Below are positions 7,287-14,873 of a stretch of DNA of 34,125 nt, piece by piece. A model generated the notes under the pieces. It had not been told where the DNA came from and made no database searches. It worked only from the letters and a program-made list of their open reading frames with translations. The DNA is from a virus. The position numbers and the translations under genes were made by a program. The stretch spans positions 1-34,125 of the IMG/VR virus record IMGVR_UViG_3300048927_000035; one strand, 5' to 3'. Each line of letters opens with the position of its first letter. Within the stretch, counting starts at the first letter, position 1.

Positions 7287-7572
7287 CGCAAGGAATCTCC
7301 TCTTCTAATACTGCTTTAATTTTAAATGCTTTGCTTCCCAAGTAAGCATCACGAGGGTCAGAAAACGCGCTCTCACCGTAGAAGTCAAATTGCACAGTTG
7401 ACTCACTCATCAGGAAGATTGTAATAATCTCCTTGGTTCCCTCTGGCTCCATCCCTTTCAGGTCGTTCGCTAAAGTGCAACCATAGAAGCAAAGATCACC
7501 TGCACTTCCCACTTCATCCCATCCTTGCCAGGAGGCAAGGAAGGAGTGTTCTAATCCCACATTAGCAGTCAT
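7279..7572 (-). CDS. Hypothetical protein in the tag cluster
   Basis: 97 residues. The ATG at 7572 lies inside the end of the 52-codon gene and has no good SD, so translation is probably coupled. It lacks the C-terminal tag of its neighbours and ends EEIPCDE. Two cysteines near residue 30 (DLCFYGCT). Function unknown. Confidence 0.65.
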   Translation of the reverse strand: MTANVGLEHSFLASWQGWDEVGSAGDLCFYGCTLANDLKGMEPEGTKEIITIFLMSESTVQFDFYGESAFSDPRDAYLGSKAFKIKAVLEEEIPCDE

Positions 7573-7720
7573 AGGAAGAAGATCGCCATTGAACGTTCAC
7601 TTCAACATTTTCACCATCTTCGAGGGTGATGTTGAAATAGTTTTGACCTAAGCCCTCAGCGCGAGCCATCACAATAGCTTCTTCCAGTTTCTGCGCGATC
7701 AGTTGTTCTGTCGTTTTCAT
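7562..7720 (-). CDS. C-terminal tag mini-protein 5 (52 residues)
   Basis: A short open frame with ATG at 7720 and GGAGG seven bases ahead. The product starts with an amphipathic helix (TTEQLIAQKLEEAIVMA), then a strand pair (NYFNITLEDGENVEVNV), and ends QWRSSSYDC, which matches the tag on four nearby proteins. It is the first gene after the promoter at 7756-7784, so it probably leads the tag operon. Its length would let most gene finders miss it. Confidence 0.85.
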   Translation of the reverse strand: MKTTEQLIAQKLEEAIVMARAEGLGQNYFNITLEDGENVEVNVQWRSSSYDC

Positions 7721-7755
7721 CTCTTACCTCCAGTTGTTATTGACAATTTTCCAAG

Positions 7756-7784
7756 AGTTTACCAACCACCTTGATCTATGTCAA
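7756..7784 (-). promoter_or_regulatory. Sigma70-like promoter of the tag-protein operon
   Basis: TTGACA (7784-7779), a 17-base spacer, TAAACT (7761-7756). It overlaps the last codons of the 7759-8295 gene. It shares TGGTAAACTCT with the promoter at 5785-5813. Confidence 0.8.
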
Positions 7785-8295
7785 CAGAAAAGTCATTTTT
7801 TATTTCTTCAATCAGGAAAGAAGTTTCCATTTGAAGAACACCATTAGCAATAAAACCATACAGCGGATAAGCCACAGTGTTAGCATACTCCGGTGTATCA
7901 GCGGGACAGAAATGTACGATGATTTTTCTTACACCCTCATCCAAGACACGGGTAATTGCGCGTAGGATCTCATTTACCATTAGAGTGGTGTAGGTCTGGA
8001 TGACCGTATTTTCAAATGGGACATAACCCAGGACGTGGAGGTTAATTTCCTCAATCTCTTCTTGAGTGAGAGTCTTATCCAAAGGGTAGAATGGAACATT
8101 CATTGCCGCGCCATTGTCACTAATAGCAACAATCGTCTTGTGATAACGAAACTCAATCTTATCACTCACCACCCATGTACCTTTGTCGATGGTATCCATA
8201 ACACGTTTAGTGATCATTGGTGTTAAATCGACAACCGGACTATACATCTCACTGATATTAGGGCGAGCACCGCCCCTTTGATATGCATCAAGCAT
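7759..8295 (-). CDS. Hypothetical protein
   Basis: 178 residues; ATG with SD GAAGGAG, overlapping the SLOG gene by 8 bases. The middle contains a helical segment (MVNEILRAITRVLDEGVRKIIVHFCP) that resembles a helix-strand unit of an alpha/beta fold. No motif allows a family name. The promoter of the tag operon is embedded in its 3' end. Confidence 0.7.
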   Translation of the reverse strand: MLDAYQRGGARPNISEMYSPVVDLTPMITKRVMDTIDKGTWVVSDKIEFRYHKTIVAISDNGAAMNVPFYPLDKTLTQEEIEEINLHVLGYVPFENTVIQTYTTLMVNEILRAITRVLDEGVRKIIVHFCPADTPEYANTVAYPLYGFIANGVLQMETSFLIEEIKNDFSVDIDQGGW

Positions 8296-8860
8296 TAAGT
8301 TTCTCCTTCAAGATAGGTTGAATAAATTCGAAGATCTCTCTTTTCGTTTTTCCTCGAATATTAAAGCATGGCACTCCAAATCGTTTAGCCAGGAGCCAAG
8401 CAGTGCGAGTACCGCCTTTTACATCGCCGTTTTTATCCTCGTCTGAACACGCCAGTAAGAATAGAGATGGTGCAGGGTTTTCCAGATCTCGTCCCAACAC
8501 TTGGTGTACGTTTCTCTGATGTAATTTCTTAGCACCCTGAGAAAGTTTATCCCAAGCCGGATGAATCTCTTTTGCATACTGCAAAGTGAGAGCATAGTTT
8601 ACGCTGTCTGGACGATCAAGGGAAATCTTTTCACCTGGAATTTCATTCCCTTCAAATTTAGGCCAAGGAATATAGATCTCCTTATTGTCAGGGAAGTCCG
8701 ATAAGGACACCCCATATTCAAATGCAGAGTCCGAACCTCCGGCTTTACCTGATCGAAGTTTACACCACTGTGCCAACCATTTGGCAACAGCTACCATTAC
8801 ATCCCATTCTTCATCTGTGATATCACGACTTCCAACGCCCGTATAAAATAAGTCGCTCAT
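8288..8860 (-). CDS. SLOG-superfamily (DprA/LOG-like) Rossmann protein
   Basis: 190 residues. It opens with FYTGVGSRDITDEEW, then LRSGKAGGSDSAFEYG, PWPKF, a HP-x-W segment, RNVHQVLGRDL, and a late GGTRTAWLLAKRFGVPCFNI. This order is typical of the short single-domain SLOG proteins common in phages, which bind nucleotides or single-stranded DNA in a Rossmann pocket made by the two Gly-rich loops. The biochemical role of the phage members is not settled. Start ATG with an AAGGTGAAG SD. Followed by an overlapping gene, so probably part of an operon. Confidence 0.78.
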   Translation of the reverse strand: MSDLFYTGVGSRDITDEEWDVMVAVAKWLAQWCKLRSGKAGGSDSAFEYGVSLSDFPDNKEIYIPWPKFEGNEIPGEKISLDRPDSVNYALTLQYAKEIHPAWDKLSQGAKKLHQRNVHQVLGRDLENPAPSLFLLACSDEDKNGDVKGGTRTAWLLAKRFGVPCFNIRGKTKREIFEFIQPILKEKLNA

Positions 8861-8869
8861 ATCTTCACC

Positions 8870-9139
8870 TTAACAAGTTACTGTGAAAGGTGTTCCAAAA
8901 GGCCAATCGCCTGTTTGGTATGGCGGTTGTGGATTCTTCCAGATATCCTGTACTTGTTTTTGCCACAGATCTCGTAGGGTTGTCATACCAGGATCTATAT
9001 TCTCATTCGGAACATCAGTTTCAACTTTGATAATCTCTTCTGACACCAAAATTTCTTTGGCTAATTCAAGGTCATCTGTTTCAATAATCGTTTCTGTAAC
9101 GATATCTCCAACAGTTCGCTTGACTGTAATTTTATACAT
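8870..9139 (-). CDS. Hypothetical protein
   Basis: 89 residues from the ATG at 9139, which shares its A with the stop of the phosphatase gene (TGATG). The N-terminal half alternates Thr, Ile and Val (beta-rich), the C-terminal half is Pro/Trp-rich (NPQPPYQTGDWPFG) and ends in Cys, without the WxSSS tag. Function unknown. Confidence 0.7.
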   Translation of the reverse strand: MYKITVKRTVGDIVTETIIETDDLELAKEILVSEEIIKVETDVPNENIDPGMTTLRDLWQKQVQDIWKNPQPPYQTGDWPFGTPFTVTC

Positions 9140-9876
9140 CAATCCTCCTCAAGAGTTGAATAAAATTTAAGTTCACCATCTACATCAAAGTATGCAAAGG
9201 TGAGGTTGTTGTTGAATACACCGCCAGTATCCATATAAACACGGTTGGCGTTGATCAACGGCTCCGGTACATAAGAATGTCCATGAAAGACATAATCCAC
9301 ACCAAGAACTTTCGGGAGACTTAGACCTTCTTGAGCACAAGTTACCATATCGCGATCCCACATTAAACTTTCAGCAAAAGCCTGTAGGCGCTCACCTTCA
9401 AGATTAAGTTTTGGAATATCGGTAAGTGGTAAGTGTTCAAAAACAGAAGGATATCCACCATGAATGAAGCCGTATGTTTTCCCACGATGTGAGGCTGTCA
9501 ACACCACAGGTAGTTCTTCTACCATTGTAGCAAGAAGAGTTACACCTTCTTCACCCATTTCGTTCCAGACAGTCCAGCCACCATTCTGATACCAGCACTG
9601 GTAGTAGTCTCTGCTACCTTCCAGCATCCCACGGATCATCATATCCTCGTGATTACCACGAATAGCATAGTGGTTTTTCTTTCTGGTGAACTCCAGCACA
9701 CAACGGAAGTTCTGTTCCCCGCGATCTGTTAAATCACCAAGGGAAATCACCACATCTTCTTCACGAATACCAAGCATGTGCGCACCCTTGGTGTACAGGT
9801 CATATGAACCATGCAAATCACCAACAATGAACAACTCTTGGTCATCGCTCAGATCAATGTGTTTATATAAGATCAT
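9139..9876 (-). CDS. PP1/lambda-type serine/threonine protein phosphatase
   Basis: 245 residues with all metallophosphatase signatures: GDLHG (19-23), GDLTDRG (47-53), RGNHED (73-78), a metal-binding-type His in FIHGG (H139) and VFHGHS (197-201). Layout and length match the lambda phosphatase and PrpA/PrpB group, two-metal enzymes that remove phosphate from Ser, Thr and often His or Tyr. In infection it could reset host phosphoproteins. ATG behind GAGGAG, with ATGA overlap to the upstream gene. Confident as a phosphatase; the substrate is unknown. Confidence 0.92.
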   Translation of the reverse strand: MILYKHIDLSDDQELFIVGDLHGSYDLYTKGAHMLGIREEDVVISLGDLTDRGEQNFRCVLEFTRKKNHYAIRGNHEDMMIRGMLEGSRDYYQCWYQNGGWTVWNEMGEEGVTLLATMVEELPVVLTASHRGKTYGFIHGGYPSVFEHLPLTDIPKLNLEGERLQAFAESLMWDRDMVTCAQEGLSLPKVLGVDYVFHGHSYVPEPLINANRVYMDTGGVFNNNLTFAYFDVDGELKFYSTLEED

Positions 9877-10184
9877 GTCTCCTCCTCAAAATCCATTAGA
9901 ATAAATATATTCACCTTCCCTTCCAATTCCGGTGCGATATCCAGGTAGGCAAATTCGGCGTAAGCCACGTCTTCTACTCTTTCGATGTGCTCCGCTACAT
10001 CTTTGTATGGCGTGTCACCCTCTACTTTGACGAGAAGAAATATTGAAGTTTGATGAGGGAGAAAATCCACAGTTTCTTGCATACGCCAGCCAAGATAACC
10101 AGGAGTTTTCTCAATGTCTGGGAAATGGCTTTCCAAGATCTCCCTACCTTTGTTGACTAAAGCACCTTCTGTTGTGATTCTCAT
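9873..10184 (-). CDS. Hypothetical protein
   Basis: 103 residues; ATG with GAGGAGGGA. The sequence reads as an alternating alpha/beta domain with no Cys and an acidic C-terminus (MDFEEET). It overlaps the phosphatase start by four bases, suggesting co-translation with it. A partner or regulator role is possible but not shown. Confidence 0.7.
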   Translation of the reverse strand: MRITTEGALVNKGREILESHFPDIEKTPGYLGWRMQETVDFLPHQTSIFLLVKVEGDTPYKDVAEHIERVEDVAYAEFAYLDIAPELEGKVNIFILMDFEEET

Positions 10185-10194
10185 TCCCTCCTCC

Positions 10195-10767
10195 TCAATA
10201 AGTTAGTGAACATGCAATACTGAACACAGGTTCAGATATTACACTGGCTACTGAAACATAATAATCATGTACTAAGAATGTCTCCACTCTACACACTGTT
10301 ACACCGTTGACCACAAACTCTACACAGTGAGGTTTATCCTCACAAACGAAAGTTGTGTAAGCAACACCCATTGCATCGTAAACACTTTTGACTACGTTCG
10401 CTAAGTCTGCGGTAGATTCTTGTTCTGACACAATGTAGGCAGCAACAACTAAGTTGTTGGCATAGTTTACGCTATCTTCGATAGCGATTGATTTACACGG
10501 AAGTAGTGAGAAGTATTTACCTGGGAGAATAATACCCGCTTCCACCTGGTTCAGGATAGCCTGGGATGGCTTAACGATATAAAATAGATTCTCACTGGGA
10601 TTCTCGATGTTACTACGGGCAAAGCAGCGTGAAGGACTTGCAATATCAAAGACATGATCGAAGTCTACGCAAACTGGTAAATTTGCGGGTACAAAATGTT
10701 TGCTTAATAGACCAACAGCCGTCAGGACATTGGTCGTGTTGATTTTACCTGTTGAAGCTAAACGCAT
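10195..10767 (-). CDS. Hypothetical protein
   Basis: 190 residues, ATG with AAGGAG. Several Cys (VCVDFDH, RCFARS, PCKS, VCEDKPHC, VCRVE, IACS) and many Val/Ile/Ala, consistent with a compact alpha/beta fold. No recognised motif and no signal peptide. Function unknown. Confidence 0.68.
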   Translation of the reverse strand: MRLASTGKINTTNVLTAVGLLSKHFVPANLPVCVDFDHVFDIASPSRCFARSNIENPSENLFYIVKPSQAILNQVEAGIILPGKYFSLLPCKSIAIEDSVNYANNLVVAAYIVSEQESTADLANVVKSVYDAMGVAYTTFVCEDKPHCVEFVVNGVTVCRVETFLVHDYYVSVASVISEPVFSIACSLTY

Positions 10768-10785
10768 AGTTGTACTCCTTAAAAC

Positions 10786-10980
10786 TCAACTCATAACGTC
10801 TACCTCGGAGAAATCATCTTCGGACAGAGTTACAGTGGTTTTGTTGGCATTGTATAAAACGTTCCAGGTTTCCCCTTGACGTTGGATAAGTATTTCGTCA
10901 GCCTCCAGAAAATGGACAAACTCCACCATCTGACGTTTTGACGGAAAATTCTTGACGATTGTCTCCTCATGGGTAATCAC
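10786..10980 (-). CDS. Small hypothetical protein, GTG start
   Basis: 64 residues from a GTG at 10980 with AGGAGG eight bases ahead. Predicted helix then a beta-hairpin (EILIQRQGETWNVLYN). It sits 11 bases downstream of the recombinase stop and is probably co-transcribed with it. Function unknown. Confidence 0.65.
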   Translation of the reverse strand: MITHEETIVKNFPSKRQMVEFVHFLEADEILIQRQGETWNVLYNANKTTVTLSEDDFSEVDVMS

Positions 10981-10991
10981 ACCAAACCTCC

Positions 10992-11654
10992 TCAGTTGAT
11001 TTCTAACTTAGAACATAAGCGTTGGACAGCTTTCGCATCAAATTTGCTGCCTCGGATAGTAGTTTTACCGCTTTCGTTAAGATGCTTTGCGATTGTCATG
11101 AACGGTGTGTTCATTGAACGGAAAGCAACAAGGGAATCTTTCATGCTCATGGCAAACTCCATTGAGCGCTTTGACTCCTCTCTCTTAGAATAATCTGTAC
11201 GATTGTACTTTTCATTTGCAGCACCAAGAAGTATACCTTTCTCTTTGGCAACTTTCAAACTTTTTCTCACACGGTCAGAGATAGCTCGTGCTTCTTCTTC
11301 TGCGAGAACGGCGAGGATATTAATCACCATATTCTCAGCGGAGGGCATCGTAGCAATACGAACATTCACCATTTCGAGAAGCGTTGCAACTGAGGCGGTG
11401 TTACGACCTAAACGGTCAACCTTTGCAACCACAAGTGTTGCACCAGTTGCTTTGCAGAGTTCCACGGCTTTCACCAGTTCTCTACGTTGCTTCCAGTCAC
11501 CTTTACCAGAATAGTATTCAGCGAAAGTCCCGATCACGGTATAGTTCTCTTGCGAGTCCAGGAAACGTTGAATATCAACTTCCTGTGATTCAATACCGTA
11601 TTGGTTGCCTTGCTGTTTCTTCTTGGAAAGACGATGGTAAAGTACGAATTTCAT
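10992..11654 (-). CDS. Serine recombinase (resolvase/invertase family)
   Basis: 220 residues. The N-terminal catalytic domain has YHRLSKKKQ with the nucleophile at S10, GIESQ (20-24), KVDRLGRN (78-85) with the paired arginines, and EEARAISDRVRKSLKVAKEKG (from about 120), the long dimerisation helix. The C-terminal 70 residues include an HTH-like segment (FMTIAKHLNESGKTTIRG). Size fits small resolvases or invertases, not large phage integrases. No inverted-repeat crossover site or transposase was seen nearby, so the target is unknown. It has its own promoter. Confidence 0.9.
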   Translation of the reverse strand: MKFVLYHRLSKKKQQGNQYGIESQEVDIQRFLDSQENYTVIGTFAEYYSGKGDWKQRRELVKAVELCKATGATLVVAKVDRLGRNTASVATLLEMVNVRIATMPSAENMVINILAVLAEEEARAISDRVRKSLKVAKEKGILLGAANEKYNRTDYSKREESKRSMEFAMSMKDSLVAFRSMNTPFMTIAKHLNESGKTTIRGSKFDAKAVQRLCSKLEIN

Positions 11655-11679
11655 GACACCCTCCTATGCTGTTTCAATG

Positions 11680-11708
11680 AGTATGCACTAACACAAAACT
11701 AATGTCAA
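11680..11708 (-). promoter_or_regulatory. Sigma70-like promoter of the recombinase
   Basis: TTGACA (11708-11703), 17-base spacer, CATACT (11685-11680), located 26 bases upstream of the recombinase start in the only non-coding gap of this area. Confidence 0.75.
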
Positions 11709-11908
11709 GTGGTTGTGATATCATCTTCTTGCATATCAGGATCTACTTCTGCGTAAACATCAGCCGATGTAAATTCTTCCCCTGTCATGCGTGTAAGAAG
11801 AACTGCCCCGATAGCCTTTGCATGGTCTTCCGACTCAGCGTAGACGTTCGTTCCAGTGTCTTCTTTCGTGTTCTCGTGAACATACACAAGATAATAGTTG
11901 TAGGCCAT
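11705..11908 (-). CDS. Small acidic hypothetical protein
   Basis: 67 residues, ATG behind AAGGATGATTA. A strand-helix start (YNYYLVYVHENT, AESEDHAKAIGAVLL) followed by an acidic tail ending DDITTT. The recombinase promoter's -35 overlaps its stop. Function unknown. Confidence 0.65.
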   Translation of the reverse strand: MAYNYYLVYVHENTKEDTGTNVYAESEDHAKAIGAVLLTRMTGEEFTSADVYAEVDPDMQEDDITTT

Positions 11909-11917
11909 TAATCATCC

Positions 11918-12427
11918 TTATACAAAATAGAAAGGTTGGGTAAGCCCAAGCCTTTGTTTTGGATCATAGACGTACCAGGCATACGCTGTCTTGTCTGTGC
12001 CACCCGCAACAAACGATGGTCGCTCAGAGAGAATAATCAAGTTGGTTGGAGGGTTGGCTTTATGGAAATCTCGACGTTTCTTAGATTCCAGAAATCCCAA
12101 ACGTAACAGGTAGATAGATACGTCTGCTTCTTGTAAGCTCTTTTGCAAGAACTCTAATGCCAGTTTGAATGGAGGGTTTGTGATTATGATATCCGGCTTG
12201 GTTTCCCAAACACTGGAAAAATAATCTTTACCTTCTTCTAACTCGCAATATTCTGAACCTTCGGGGAAGTGCTGATAAATCGCAGATGCTTCCCCTCGGC
12301 ATGGCTCGGCAAAGTGCCAACCCTCTTCTCTCAAATTTTTAAAATCAATAACACTGAATAGTGCTTCGATACACTTTTGTGGTGTTGGGTAATAATCCGA
12401 CTCAGGTCGGTCGTACTTGTTCGCCAA
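11918..12427 (-). CDS. N6-adenine-type DNA methyltransferase-like protein
   Basis: 169 residues. FAEPCRGEASAI (about 39-50) fits SAM-binding motif I of amino-methyltransferases and DIIITNPPF fits the catalytic NPP[F/Y] motif IV. A YYPTP string near the N-terminus is common in phage members of this group. The protein is short, so the target-recognition part is minimal. Start is a TTG at 12427 (TTG GCG AAC AAG) with AGAGG ahead, overlapping the upstream gene by 26 bases. No paired endonuclease. Some members are inactive relatives, so activity is uncertain. Confidence 0.75.
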   Translation of the reverse strand: MANKYDRPESDYYPTPQKCIEALFSVIDFKNLREEGWHFAEPCRGEASAIYQHFPEGSEYCELEEGKDYFSSVWETKPDIIITNPPFKLALEFLQKSLQEADVSIYLLRLGFLESKKRRDFHKANPPTNLIILSERPSFVAGGTDKTAYAWYVYDPKQRLGLTQPFYFV

Positions 12428-12842
12428 AAAGAAGTTCCTCTTTCGTTAGAGTGGGGTCTTCTGTGAACGTTCCGATGTAATACAGCAATTGCATTTCATC
12501 CATATTCACAGACACCTTATCGCTCTCGTTACGGCGTTCCTGGAGATTGTCGATAACAATATCTACCATGTTGGACATGTCGTAGAACTTGAGCAGTTGA
12601 TAGTCTTGAGAGGAAATATGGTCGTTTTCAAGCATCCATTCCAGAACTCTCTCGGTAGATCCTGTTCTGTGTTTGCATTCACCGAAAACGTTCACTTCGT
12701 AGTGAATAGTACGGAACCATTTCTTTTCAGAAATGACATAACGTTTGCTGACAATAGCATCCAGTGTATTCTTTGCTCGCTTACAGATTTGCTGGTATGC
12801 ATGGACGTTCTTATCCATAAATGAAGCTGGAATTTCTAACAT
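12402..12842 (-). CDS. Hypothetical protein
   Basis: 146 residues; ATG with AAGGAGGAGAT directly after the 12858-12871 hairpin. Predicted helical, basic N-terminal half (CKRAKNTLDAIVSKR), acidic C-terminal half. Coupled to the following methyltransferase-like gene by overlap. No family recognised. Confidence 0.7.
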   Translation of the reverse strand: MLEIPASFMDKNVHAYQQICKRAKNTLDAIVSKRYVISEKKWFRTIHYEVNVFGECKHRTGSTERVLEWMLENDHISSQDYQLLKFYDMSNMVDIVIDNLQERRNESDKVSVNMDEMQLLYYIGTFTEDPTLTKEELLFGEQVRPT

Positions 12843-12857
12843 ATCTCCTCCTTAAAA

Positions 12858-12871
12858 GCCCCCGAAGGGGC
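12858..12871 (-). terminator. Hairpin upstream of SD
   Basis: On the minus strand GCCCC-TTCG-GGGGC is followed by TTTTAAGGAGG; the U-run merges directly into the SD of the gene starting at 12842. Confidence 0.75.
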
Positions 12872-12877
12872 ATAGTA

Positions 12878-13555
12878 TTAAGCGCTTAAGCCAACTTGGA
12901 GAGTGTAGTCTGTACCACAGCCCGATACACCAAGCTCGCCAGTATCGCCTTTAGGATGTTCTTCTTCCGGCGCAGCCAACAATTGTTGTGCTGCATCACC
13001 TTCTGGAGAACCAGTAAGAAGCAGATTCAGAAGCTGCTCTCTTGAGAAGTTTCGCAGATCTTCATCAGTAATGTCAACAATTTCTTCGCGTTCTTCTACG
13101 AAAGTTTCACCACCGGAGAAAGCATCACGGAGTTTTGCAACTTCCATTGCTTGTTCTGGAGTGGCTCCGGCATCAAGTGCCGCTAATGCGAAGTCTGCAC
13201 CACTACCAACAGCATAGTATTCACGCTCAATTGGGAATGCTCGACGAGGATCAGCACCTTCGTGGATGAAAATTTTACCGTCTGGATGGACAACTAACGC
13301 AATGAAGTCTTCATCGTCCTTGTCAGGATCTGATTGAATCATCAACCCTGGGATAGATTCTTGTGCCGCTTGACATTGCAGATTCTGCTCAAACCAGGCG
13401 AAGAATGTGAGGATGGAGGTTAGACGACCTGCGCCACCGACCAGATAATCCCCAATCTTACGTACTTTCTTAAAGTCGTAATCGTCTACACGATTGCCTA
13501 CGGTAGTTTTACCGTCGCTTAGAATCTTAGTCTTTGTTGCAATAATCGTTGTCAT
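12878..13555 (-). CDS. HslV/proteasome-beta-like Ntn hydrolase
   Basis: 225 residues. After Met removal the chain would begin TTIIATKTKILSDGKT, matching the N-terminal threonine nucleophile and SDG turn of HslV/20S beta subunits. Then KVRKIGDYLVGGAGRLTSI, a segment around FEQNL, DPDKDDEDFIALVV, GKIFIHEG, YYAVGSGADFALAALDAGA and a late AFSGGET. This is the layout of phage proteasome-like proteins. An extra acidic C-terminal region of about 70 residues is not part of the HslV core. No HslU-type ATPase is nearby. It may cleave proteins or itself, or be a non-peptidase relative. Start overlaps the preceding stop by one base. Confidence 0.8.
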   Translation of the reverse strand: MTTIIATKTKILSDGKTTVGNRVDDYDFKKVRKIGDYLVGGAGRLTSILTFFAWFEQNLQCQAAQESIPGLMIQSDPDKDDEDFIALVVHPDGKIFIHEGADPRRAFPIEREYYAVGSGADFALAALDAGATPEQAMEVAKLRDAFSGGETFVEEREEIVDITDEDLRNFSREQLLNLLLTGSPEGDAAQQLLAAPEEEHPKGDTGELGVSGCGTDYTLQVGLSA

Positions 13556-14046
13556 TATTCTTCCTCCTGCAATGTTTTAAGAACTGCTTTTCCACCGTTC
13601 ACGTATTTTCTTAGGTAGTCAATTGCGCGTAACGTTTCTTTGTCCACCAGAATCTTCTCGGTACGGGTGAGCGGGTGATTGAATAAATCACTGCACTCTC
13701 GAACGAGTAGAGATTTCTTGTGGAAGATACTGCTTAGGAAAAGGAGTTTGGAATCTTCTTCATCAATATGAAGAAGTTGTGGATTTGAGGCGGCTATCTC
13801 TATTATACACTCAAACAGTCCGTCTTTACTATCAGAAAGTTCCTGGTAATAGGATAAAATCCAATCCTCATTTTTTAACCAAGATTTGAACATTCCCCAC
13901 TTTTGTTTAAGTGTTAGGTTTTCAAGTAAGAGAGCGATCTCCTGTTCAATCTTGTTTACATAAATCTGCCGGAACTCATTCGGCTTTACTAAACCCGCTT
14001 GGTAACACTCGTCAATACCGCTTCTACCTATTTCAACAAATGCCAT
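13555..14046 (-). CDS. Hypothetical helical protein
   Basis: 163 residues; ATG with GGAGGATAA. Long helical segments rich in Leu, Glu and Lys and an EEE C-terminus. One-base overlap with the proteasome-like gene, so the two are co-translated; it could be a partner of that protein, which is inference from position only. Confidence 0.7.
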   Translation of the reverse strand: MAFVEIGRSGIDECYQAGLVKPNEFRQIYVNKIEQEIALLLENLTLKQKWGMFKSWLKNEDWILSYYQELSDSKDGLFECIIEIAASNPQLLHIDEEDSKLLFLSSIFHKKSLLVRECSDLFNHPLTRTEKILVDKETLRAIDYLRKYVNGGKAVLKTLQEEE

Positions 14047-14083
14047 TTATCCTCCATAAAAGTGGCTTCCCTGCCTTGTTAAA

Positions 14084-14836
14084 TTAATAAATTTCCGTGA
14101 TGAACTGAGACAGACGTGAACGCTGGTTCTCATCGCTTGACAGTTCAACGTATCCGATAAAGTCGGTTACAGGTGTGTGATAGCCATCTTCATCAGCCGG
14201 AGCTACACGATCTACAAGATCTGCGAGTCCGTTTTTACGATGTTTGATAGCATAAGTTTGTTTCACGTCACCAATAACGACAACACGAGAGTTGATACCA
14301 GTACGTTCCAGAAGGAGCTTGATGGTATCGGGAGACATTAACTGAGATTCGTCAATCAGGATGATTGTGTTATCCCAGGTAGCGCCCAGTGCGTAGTTAG
14401 GAATGTTTAGTTCGATTTTACCGTTAGCAATATCTGTTTCCAGTTTGTTTGCGGTCATGAATTGCTGGAAAATTCGTTTGGTAGACTCGTAGTGCGCAGT
14501 CAGTTTTTCTGACTTGTCACCAGATAAGAAACCAATCTGATCGTCACCCACCTCAGTTGGGTTTTTCAGGAAGAGCAGTTTTCGTACATCACCTGCTTTC
14601 AGCATTTGTAACGCTTTCCACAGAGCGGTTGTTGTCTTACCAGTACCTGCACGTCCATTCACAATCGTAAGGTCATTCCAGACCATGCTATGCACAATCT
14701 CTTCCTGAGCCTCGGTTGGATAGAATTCGTCGAGACGGTAATCATCGTTCCCCACAGCTTTCGCCGCATAACGGCTTTGTCTCTGGTCATTAGCAGCCAG
14801 CTTCTGACGTGGAGACTTTGCTGGTTTATTTCCCAT
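14084..14836 (-). CDS. phoH: PhoH-like P-loop ATPase
   Basis: 250 residues. Walker A GRAGTGKTT at 61-69, Walker B TIILIDES at about 157-164 (DES where many have DEA), then VVVIGDVKQTYAIKHRKNGLADLVDR, the PhoH sensor region. The basic N-terminal 40 residues precede the core. PhoH proteins are common in phages and are often linked to phosphate stress or RNA metabolism, but the phage role is not established. ATG with AAGGAG after the 14855-14870 hairpin. A promoter-like sequence inside the lysozyme gene upstream could drive it separately. Confidence 0.9.
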   Translation of the reverse strand: MGNKPAKSPRQKLAANDQRQSRYAAKAVGNDDYRLDEFYPTEAQEEIVHSMVWNDLTIVNGRAGTGKTTTALWKALQMLKAGDVRKLLFLKNPTEVGDDQIGFLSGDKSEKLTAHYESTKRIFQQFMTANKLETDIANGKIELNIPNYALGATWDNTIILIDESQLMSPDTIKLLLERTGINSRVVVIGDVKQTYAIKHRKNGLADLVDRVAPADEDGYHTPVTDFIGYVELSSDENQRSRLSQFITEIY

Positions 14837-14854
14837 AGTAGCACTCCTTGAATA

Positions 14855-14870
14855 AGGGGCTTACGCCCCT
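14855..14870 (-). terminator. Hairpin upstream of SD
   Basis: On the minus strand AGGGGC-GTAA-GCCCCT (GNRA loop) is followed by TATTC and the SD of the PhoH gene. It lies right after the lysozyme stop. Confidence 0.6.
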
Positions 14871-14873
14871 CTG

